Below are positions 30,272-36,284 of a stretch of 39,018 nucleotides of DNA, piece after piece. The notes beneath the pieces were generated by a model. It made no database searches. It saw nothing but the letters and a program-made list of their open reading frames with translations, and had not been told where the DNA came from. Every line of letters starts with the position of its first letter. Position 1 is the stretch's first letter. The DNA lies in the NCBI GenBank assembly GCA_005793785.1, contig SXPW01000115.1, forward strand, positions 1 to 39,018, in the 5' to 3' direction. This stretch comes from Actinomycetota bacterium (GTDB taxonomy: Bacteria > Actinomycetota > Acidimicrobiia > Acidimicrobiales > Ilumatobacteraceae). Both the position numbers and the translations under genes were made by a program.

Positions 30272-31416
30272 TCGACTCCCAGCAGTGCCGCAGCCGAACG
30301 AACCTCGGCTCCCTGCGCGACTGCCGCATCGATGGCCTGGACGGCACCCGGAGTGTCGAGATCATCATCGAGATGACGACGAACGCTTTCGAGCACCGCG
30401 TCACCTCCCCTCTCGTCGTTGCCTTGTCTCGGACCCCTTGAGTCAACTGTGGTTGCCATCCAATTGCCAAGCCGTGCCGTTGCCCGGTCGATGAGACCTT
30501 TGTCCCATTCCCACTCGTGGCGGTAATGGTTCATGAGCAAGCCGAGGCGAATCGCGCGTGGGTCGTAGCGCTTGCGGAGGTCGTCGATGAAGACGAGGTT
30601 CCCCCGACTCTTGGACATCTTGTGGCCGTCCATCCACACCATCGCCACGTGCATCCAGTGCTTGACGAAGGCGACCCCCGTTGCGGCCTCAGATTGGGCG
30701 CGCTCGCATTCGTGGTGCGGGTAGATGAGATCCGTTCCGCCGCCATGGAGATCGATCGTGGTGCCGAGTTCCCGCAGGGCCAGTGCGCTGCATTCGATGT
30801 GCCAGCCAGGTCGTCCCGGCCCCCAGATGGTGTCCCACGCCGGCTCGTCGTGGGCCGAAGGTTGCCACAGGACGAAGTCGAGCGGGTGTCGCTTGTTCGG
30901 GTCGTCCACGTTGCCGCCGCGCTCCCGGGCGAGGTCCAACATGCGGGCATCGTCATAGCCCGACACCGATCCGAATTCAGGTGAGCGACTGACGTCGAAG
31001 TACACCGAACCACCCGCCTCGTAGGCGAATCCCCGCTCGAGCACCTTGCCGATGAAGCCACGAATCTCCGGGATTGCCGACGATGCCCGCGGTGTTGCAT
31101 GCATGGGAATGAAGTTGAGTGCCCGAAGGTCGTCCTCGAGTCGTTGCTCCTCGCGCGCCGCGAGATCGAGGTAGTGGACGTTCAGTTCGCGGGCCTTGGC
31201 AAACAGCGGGTCGTCCACGTCGGTGACGTTGCGAACGCATTGCACGGACCTCCCGGTGTCGAGCAGTCGGCGAATGAGCACGTCGTAGACGATGAACGTG
31301 AAGGCGTGACCGAGGTGCGTCGCGTCGTACGGCGTGACCCCGCACACGTACATCTTCACCTCGTTACCGGGCGAGAAGTCGACGATGTCGCGTCGGGCGG
31401 TATCGAAGAGTCGCAC
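30265..31416 (-). CDS. mshC: Cysteine:1D-myo-inosityl 2-amino-2-deoxy-glucopyranoside ligase (mycothiol)
   Basis: 383 residues. MshC, a CysS paralogue that joins cysteine to GlcN-inositol to make mycothiol. The MshC form MYVCGVTPYDATHLGHAFT (Cys25, HLGH 34-37) replaces the CysS form VCGPTVYD; the zinc ligands Cys209 and His234 and KMSKS (266-270) are present, and the C-terminal tRNA-binding domain of CysS is missing. The protein is a little shorter than the usual 410 residues. ATG start eight bases after npdG. A mycothiol pathway is therefore expected in the organism. Confidence 0.93.
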   Translation of the reverse strand: MRLFDTARRDIVDFSPGNEVKMYVCGVTPYDATHLGHAFTFIVYDVLIRRLLDTGRSVQCVRNVTDVDDPLFAKARELNVHYLDLAAREEQRLEDDLRALNFIPMHATPRASSAIPEIRGFIGKVLERGFAYEAGGSVYFDVSRSPEFGSVSGYDDARMLDLARERGGNVDDPNKRHPLDFVLWQPSAHDEPAWDTIWGPGRPGWHIECSALALRELGTTIDLHGGGTDLIYPHHECERAQSEAATGVAFVKHWMHVAMVWMDGHKMSKSRGNLVFIDDLRKRYDPRAIRLGLLMNHYRHEWEWDKGLIDRATARLGNWMATTVDSRGPRQGNDERGGDAVLESVRRHLDDDLDTPGAVQAIDAAVAQGAEVRSAAALLGVEW

Positions 31417-31424
31417 GCCGGCGG

Positions 31425-32099
31425 CTAATCGATCCCCGTGAATCGCGGCGCAACTCGCGTCTTGTAGCGAACGTTGAGTTGCAACAGCACCGCGGTGAGT
31501 GCCTCGATGGCGAGCGCGTTCGAGAGCAAGCCGGCGTTGAGCGGGCGACAGCCCGATATCCGCGCAACGATGTCGCTCACGGTCTTGGTGGCCGCCGGGT
31601 CGTCGGAGCAGATCAGCACGTCACTATCGACGTCGTGGTCCAGTGCCCCGAGTTCCGTGGCTGGCAGGTGCTGGAATGCCGCGACGACGTTGGATCCCGG
31701 GATGGCGGCTTGCACGTGGGCGGCGATACTGCCGCGCGGCGGAATGAGCGGCTGGAATTCCTTGCCCACTCGAACGAGTGCATTGGCCATCGTGATCACG
31801 ATCTTGCCGCGCAGCGATTCCGACAGTTCCGTCACCGTGGTTGCCGCCGAGTCCCACGGCGTTGCCAGCACGATGATGTCGCACCGCGCAGCCTCCGCGT
31901 TGTCGGCGCCCTTCAACGGCAATTGCTTGGTCGGCCACTTGCGAAGGAGTTCGGCGACGACCTCGCGTCCACGTTCGGCGGTTCGCGATCCGATGACGCC
32001 TGGATACCCGACCGATGCAAGGCGGACGGCGAGTGCACTCCCCGCTGGTCCGGTGCCCCCGAGGTATCCGATGCTCGGAAGTGGCGCAGTCACGTCCAC
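31425..32099 (-). CDS. npdG: F420-dependent NADP oxidoreductase (NpdG/Fno family)
   Basis: 224 residues from GTG 32099 (222 from GTG 32093). Rossmann fold with GYLGGTGPAGSALAVRLA and the family blocks VIGSRTAERG, IIVLATPWDSAATTV, IVITMANAL, VVAAFQHLPATELG and LLSNALAIEALTAVLLQLN. Moves hydride between NADPH and F420, feeding reduced F420 to enzymes such as the LLM protein at 23973. It heads the eight-gene minus-strand operon and is divergent from fabI, with a shared symmetric promoter element. Confidence 0.9.
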   Translation of the reverse strand: MDVTAPLPSIGYLGGTGPAGSALAVRLASVGYPGVIGSRTAERGREVVAELLRKWPTKQLPLKGADNAEAARCDIIVLATPWDSAATTVTELSESLRGKIVITMANALVRVGKEFQPLIPPRGSIAAHVQAAIPGSNVVAAFQHLPATELGALDHDVDSDVLICSDDPAATKTVSDIVARISGCRPLNAGLLSNALAIEALTAVLLQLNVRYKTRVAPRFTGID

Positions 32100-32112
32100 T
32101 ACCGTAGCGACG
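32094..32112. promoter_or_regulatory. Bidirectional leaderless promoter for npdG and fabI
   Basis: TACCGTA (32100-32106) reads TACCGT on plus, six bases before the fabI GTG (32112), and TACGGT on minus, seven bases before the npdG GTG at 32093. Each strand thus has a -10 of the TANNNT form one base offset from the other, and both start codons would be at or next to the transcript start. The flanks form the palindrome CTAC-C-GTAG. No -35 recognised. Confidence 0.5.
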
Positions 32113-32879
32113 TGGCGATTCTTGCGGGTAAGCGACTCGTCATCACCGGTGTGCTCACGGATGCGTCGCTGGCGTTCGGAGTGGCAAAGTTGGCCCAAGA
32201 AGAGGGCGCCACCGTGCTGTTGACGGGTGCCGGTCGCGGTCTCTCCATCACCGAGCGCACCGCCAAGAAACTCCCGAGCGTTCCGCACGTCGCGGAGTTC
32301 GACGTGACGAATCCGGAGCACGTCGAGGGCGTTCGTGGCGTCGTCGCAGAACGACTCGGCGGCGTGGACGGGGTGTTGCACTCCATCGGTTTTGCTCCTG
32401 CTGCGTGTTTGGGTGACGATCTCATGGCGGCCACGTGGGACGACGTATCCGTCGCCTTGCAGGTTTCTGCATTCTCCCTGAAAACTCTCGCGGATGCCTT
32501 CGTGCCCCTCATGGGTAACGGCGGGAGCATCGTCGGACTCGACTTCGACAACACCGTCGCCTGGCCGGCCTACAACTGGATGGGGGTGGCCAAGTCGGCC
32601 CTCGAGTCGACCAGCAGGTACCTCGCCAAGGAACTCGGTCCGAGGAACATTCGATGCAATCTCGTGGCGGCCGGCCCCATTCGCACGATGGCCGCCAAGT
32701 CGATTCCGTCGTTCGCCCAATTCGAGGACATCTGGAGCGCTCGCGCGCCGCTCGGCTGGGACATCCACGATTCCACCGCGGTTGCGCGCGCCTGTTGCGC
32801 GCTGCTCTCCGACTGGTTCCCCGCTACCACGGGCGAGATCGTGCACGTCGACGGTGGATACCACGCCGTTGGCGCCTGA
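32112..32879 (+). CDS. fabI: Enoyl-[acyl-carrier-protein] reductase (FabI/InhA type)
   Basis: 255 residues. LAGKRLVITGVLTDASLAFGVAKLAQEEGATVLLTG start, Tyr154-x6-Lys161 in YNWMGVAKSALES, and ALLSDWFPATTGEIVHVDGG end, all very close to mycobacterial InhA. Reduces enoyl-ACP in fatty-acid elongation with NADH. GTG start chosen by family alignment and the TACCGT-N6-GTG spacing; the longer open frame upstream overlaps npdG and has no family support. yyaL-like gene follows after four bases. Confidence 0.95.
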   Translation: MAILAGKRLVITGVLTDASLAFGVAKLAQEEGATVLLTGAGRGLSITERTAKKLPSVPHVAEFDVTNPEHVEGVRGVVAERLGGVDGVLHSIGFAPAACLGDDLMAATWDDVSVALQVSAFSLKTLADAFVPLMGNGGSIVGLDFDNTVAWPAYNWMGVAKSALESTSRYLAKELGPRNIRCNLVAAGPIRTMAAKSIPSFAQFEDIWSARAPLGWDIHDSTAVARACCALLSDWFPATTGEIVHVDGGYHAVGA

Positions 32880-32883
32880 CTCC

Positions 32884-34896
32884 GTGTCATCGGATCACAT
32901 CAATCGTCTCGCCAACGAGTCGTCGCCCTACCTACGACAGCACCGTGACAACCCCGTTGCGTGGTGGCCATGGTGCGACGACGCCTTCGCCGAGGCACGA
33001 CGGCGGGACGTACCGGTGTTGTTGTCGGTGGGATATTCCGCGTGTCACTGGTGCCACGTGATGGCGCACGAATCGTTCGAGGACACGGAAGTTGCCGAGG
33101 TGATGAATCGCTTGTTCGTCAACGTGAAGGTCGACCGCGAGGAACGCCCCGACGTGGACGGCGTCTACATGGACGCAGTCCAAGCGATGACGGGTCGCGG
33201 TGGCTGGCCGATGACCGTCTTCCTCACCCCCGACGCTCGCCCATTCTTCGGCGGCACCTATTACCCCAAGCCCACATTCCTCCAATTGATGGCGGCGGTC
33301 GATGACGCATGGCGCAATCGCAGGGAGGACATCGACAACAACGTGGCCGCACTCGTCGACAACATCGGTCGAACCTCGCGAATCGCCACCAATCCGAGTC
33401 CGGCATCCATCGACGTGTTCGTACAGGCGGTAACTCAACTCGATGAGACGTTCGACGAAGCCTGGGGTGGATTCGGAGGTGCACCGAAGTTCCCCTCCAC
33501 CATGTCCCTCGAGGTGCTCCTGCGGTCGTACCTCAACGACGAATCGCCGCGCGTCCGACACATCATCACCACATCATTGGACGCGATGGCCTCCGGCGGA
33601 ATGTACGACCATATCGGTGGCGGATTCGCCCGCTACAGCGTCGATGAACGATGGCTCGTTCCCCACTTCGAGAAGATGCTCTACGACCAGGCGCTGCTGA
33701 TTCGCCCGTACCTGCACGCGTCGCTCGTGCTGCACGAGCCGCACTGGCGCCAAGTCGTGGAGGAAACGGTCGCCTATGTGCTCCGCGACCTTCGGTCGCC
33801 CCAGGGTGCGTTCTACAGCGCACAGGACGCGGATTCACTCGACGAGTCCGGACACCCACACGAGGGTCACTTCTACGTCTTCACCCCCGACCAGGTGCGA
33901 CGAATCGTGCCCGAGCATCTCGTCGATCTCGCACTCTCCTGGTACGACATCACCGATGCCGGCAACTTCGAGGGCAAGTCGATTCCGAACCGCATCGCGC
34001 AACGAGGTCGACTCGAGCGCACGAAGGACGTCGACGAGATACGACGACTCCTCCTCGCCGCACGCGAGACACGACACCGACCATTGCTCGATGACAAGGT
34101 CATCACGGAGTGGAGCGCGCTCATGGTGTCGTCGCTCGCCGAGGCGGCGGGTGCGTACTCCAACGACGAATGGGCTGCCGCGGCACAGCAGGCGGGCAAC
34201 TTTCTCGCGACCACGATGCGTCGTTCCGATGGTCGCTGGCATCGCACGTGGCACCGCGAGGCCACACCCAAGCACCTCGCCATGGCCGCCGACCTTGCGA
34301 ACCTCGTCGACGCCTTCACCAGGTTGTACGAATTGTCCGGTGTGGCCCGCTGGATCACGCTCGCCCGCGAGGCCGCCGACCAACTGATCGCCCACCACTG
34401 GGACTCCGGCGAGGGGGGTCTCTTCACCACGCCCGACGACGGCGAACGACTGATCGTGAGGCAAAAGGACCTCATCGACAACGCCACACCCTCTGCGAAC
34501 TCGGTGGCCGCTCTCGCATTTCAACGGCTCGCGGCATTGACCGGAGCCGAGACGTACCAGGTGCATGCCGACGCCATCCTGAAACTCCTCGCGCGAATCG
34601 TGACCAGTGCACCGACCGCGTTCCCCCACCTCCTGTGCGCACTCCACCTACGACACGTCGGACCCACCGAGGTGGCGATCACCGGAAAGCGCGGTGAATT
34701 GGTGCAGCTCGTCCACTCGCGATGGCTACCCACGGTCGTTCTCGCATGGGGTGAGGAATTCGAGTCCCCGTTGTTCGCCAATCGGCGCGACGGGGTGGCC
34801 TACGTTTGTCGACAGTACGCCTGCCAATCCCCCGCCACCAGTCGAGACGAATTGGTCGCGGCGTTGCGCAGTGCGCTCTCGGCTACCAGCGGCTGA
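32884..34896 (+). CDS. YyaL/SPATA20-type protein (thioredoxin-fold plus six-hairpin domain)
   Basis: 670 residues. An N-terminal thioredoxin-like (DUF255) domain: NRLANESSPYLRQHRDNPVAWWPW, then CHWCH with a CxxC pair at 54-57, VNVKVDREERPDVDGVYMDAVQAMTGRGGWPMTVFL. The rest is a glycosidase-like six-hairpin region (YSAQDADSLDESG, LLDDKVITEWSALM). Function unproven in bacteria; often called thioredoxin-domain protein YyaL. GTG start four bases after fabI, likely co-transcribed. Overlaps nitroreductase 3' end by 14 bases. Confidence 0.9.
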   Translation: MSSDHINRLANESSPYLRQHRDNPVAWWPWCDDAFAEARRRDVPVLLSVGYSACHWCHVMAHESFEDTEVAEVMNRLFVNVKVDREERPDVDGVYMDAVQAMTGRGGWPMTVFLTPDARPFFGGTYYPKPTFLQLMAAVDDAWRNRREDIDNNVAALVDNIGRTSRIATNPSPASIDVFVQAVTQLDETFDEAWGGFGGAPKFPSTMSLEVLLRSYLNDESPRVRHIITTSLDAMASGGMYDHIGGGFARYSVDERWLVPHFEKMLYDQALLIRPYLHASLVLHEPHWRQVVEETVAYVLRDLRSPQGAFYSAQDADSLDESGHPHEGHFYVFTPDQVRRIVPEHLVDLALSWYDITDAGNFEGKSIPNRIAQRGRLERTKDVDEIRRLLLAARETRHRPLLDDKVITEWSALMVSSLAEAAGAYSNDEWAAAAQQAGNFLATTMRRSDGRWHRTWHREATPKHLAMAADLANLVDAFTRLYELSGVARWITLAREAADQLIAHHWDSGEGGLFTTPDDGERLIVRQKDLIDNATPSANSVAALAFQRLAALTGAETYQVHADAILKLLARIVTSAPTAFPHLLCALHLRHVGPTEVAITGKRGELVQLVHSRWLPTVVLAWGEEFESPLFANRRDGVAYVCRQYACQSPATSRDELVAALRSALSATSG

Positions 34897-35521
34897 AGTG
34901 CAGGATCTCTGCGACGCTCGCCCGCGGTCGTGACGCACTGAGACCCGCTCCGAACGCCACCGAGTCGCGTTCGTCGTCCGTGGGAACACGTTCGTGGCCC
35001 AGTGCAATCGCGCCGATGAGCTGCAGGTGACTCGGTACACCCAGGGCCGTTCTCAATTCACTCTCGCCACGGAAGACTCCGAAGAACAACGCACCGAGTC
35101 CGGCGTCGTGGGCGGCGAGGAGCAGCGTCATGGTGGCGAACGATGCATCGACGGTCCAGTACGGGGTTGGCCATGCATCGAGCGACGATCCGAGTTCGCC
35201 CTTGGACTTGTCCGACTCCGAATATCGCTCCAGGTAGGCCTGCGGGTCGGCGAACGAGAGCAGGATGACCGGCGCATCGAGCAGGTGCTTCCAACGGAAG
35301 GTTTCCCTCGTTTCGGGGCGCATCGTTGCCGACCAGAAGGTGTCGGTGACAGCACCCTCGAGCACGACGACATGCCACCCTTGGGTCTTGCCCGCGGACG
35401 GCGATCGCGATGCCAGGTCGACGAGGCGCTCGAGCAGGTCGCGCTCGATCGGATCGGTGCGGAATGCGCGCACCATTCGACGGCTCGCCACGAGCCTCTC
35501 GAACTCCGTCGGGTCGCTCAC
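34883..35521 (-). CDS. Nitroreductase-family flavoprotein
   Basis: 212 residues. FMN-binding start RLVASRRMVRAFRTDPIERDLLERLVDLASRSPSAGKTQGW; then PYWTVDASFATMTLLLAAHDAGLGALFFGVF, and an end LGVPSHLQLIGAIALGHERV that are standard for the family. Substrate unknown. GTG 35521 chosen because it starts right before the conserved part; the frame is open upstream into the next gene. Eleven bases after the unknown gene at 35533, so likely an operon of two. Confidence 0.88.
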   Translation of the reverse strand: MSDPTEFERLVASRRMVRAFRTDPIERDLLERLVDLASRSPSAGKTQGWHVVVLEGAVTDTFWSATMRPETRETFRWKHLLDAPVILLSFADPQAYLERYSESDKSKGELGSSLDAWPTPYWTVDASFATMTLLLAAHDAGLGALFFGVFRGESELRTALGVPSHLQLIGAIALGHERVPTDDERDSVAFGAGLSASRPRASVAEILHFSRW

Positions 35522-35532
35522 GGCGACGGGAA

Positions 35533-36186
35533 CTAGCGCTTCTTGCCGAGTTTGGCGAGCGACTCCGCCATCGTCCAGCCGTGCACGATGAGGACGCCAC
35601 CCTTGGCGACGTTGACTCCCTTGAAGAAAGCGACGATGTCCGGGGCGATTTTCGGCTTCTTGACGGGCTCGTAGTCGATGAAACCCGATTGGGCATTGGA
35701 CTTGGCGATGAACGACGCCGGGTCGTACTGCGGCTCGATTGCATAACGTCGGGCCAGTCGTCGACCCCACGCTCGCTCCTCGCCGACGGCGTTGTATTTG
35801 GGTCGTGGAATGATGCTCGTCACCGCGGAAAACGCTTCGAGCCCCGCCGGGGTCACGAACCGCGCGCCGACGACGACGTCCTCGTCGGGGAACGCCATGA
35901 GTGCGCGATGGTAGGCCTCGGTCATGAGTCCCTTCATCGCGGCATCACGTTTTGCCGTGCGCTTGACGCTGAGGAGGCCCATCACCACGCAGGGAGTACC
36001 ACCCAGTCGCTCCAGCGTGAGGAACATGAAGCCCGCGAGCGTCTTGCCGTCGTAGGCGGTCGTCGCCAGCACCCAGGAATCCTTCGCCTTGGAGACCGCA
36101 CCGATGCCGAATGCGCCTCCCATTGCGGCGAACTCGTCGAGATCGGCGTCGGTCAATGCGCTCGCATCGCGAGTAGCGATTTTCAC
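35533..36186 (-). CDS. Unknown protein, possibly GNAT-like (217 aa)
   Basis: GTG start (VKIATRDASALTDADLDEFAAMGG), with CAGACT six bases upstream. The middle (GKTLAGFMFLTLERLGGTPCVVMGLLSVKR, then KGLMTEAYHRALMAFPDEDVVVGARFV) has the strand-turn-helix feel of GNAT acetyltransferases, but I see no clear acetyl-CoA loop. No family identified. The 3' part is basic (KKPKIAPDIVAFFKG). Sits between dnaE and nitroreductase. Confidence 0.7.
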   Translation of the reverse strand: MKIATRDASALTDADLDEFAAMGGAFGIGAVSKAKDSWVLATTAYDGKTLAGFMFLTLERLGGTPCVVMGLLSVKRTAKRDAAMKGLMTEAYHRALMAFPDEDVVVGARFVTPAGLEAFSAVTSIIPRPKYNAVGEERAWGRRLARRYAIEPQYDPASFIAKSNAQSGFIDYEPVKKPKIAPDIVAFFKGVNVAKGGVLIVHGWTMAESLAKLGKKR

Positions 36187-36284
36187 GCCTCTAGTCTGCC
36201 AGCGAAAAGTCGAATTCTGACGCGACGCAACATTCGCGCGGAAGGGCAACGACGTGGAGGCTGCGTCACCCAACGACGACGTCG

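Noticed and set aside
30265..31416. Cysteinyl-tRNA synthetase
   Set aside because: MshC-type CGVTPYDATHLGHA motif and no tRNA-binding C-terminal domain.
31479..32111. N-terminal extension of the fabI frame
   Set aside because: Antisense to npdG; FabI family starts at 32112.
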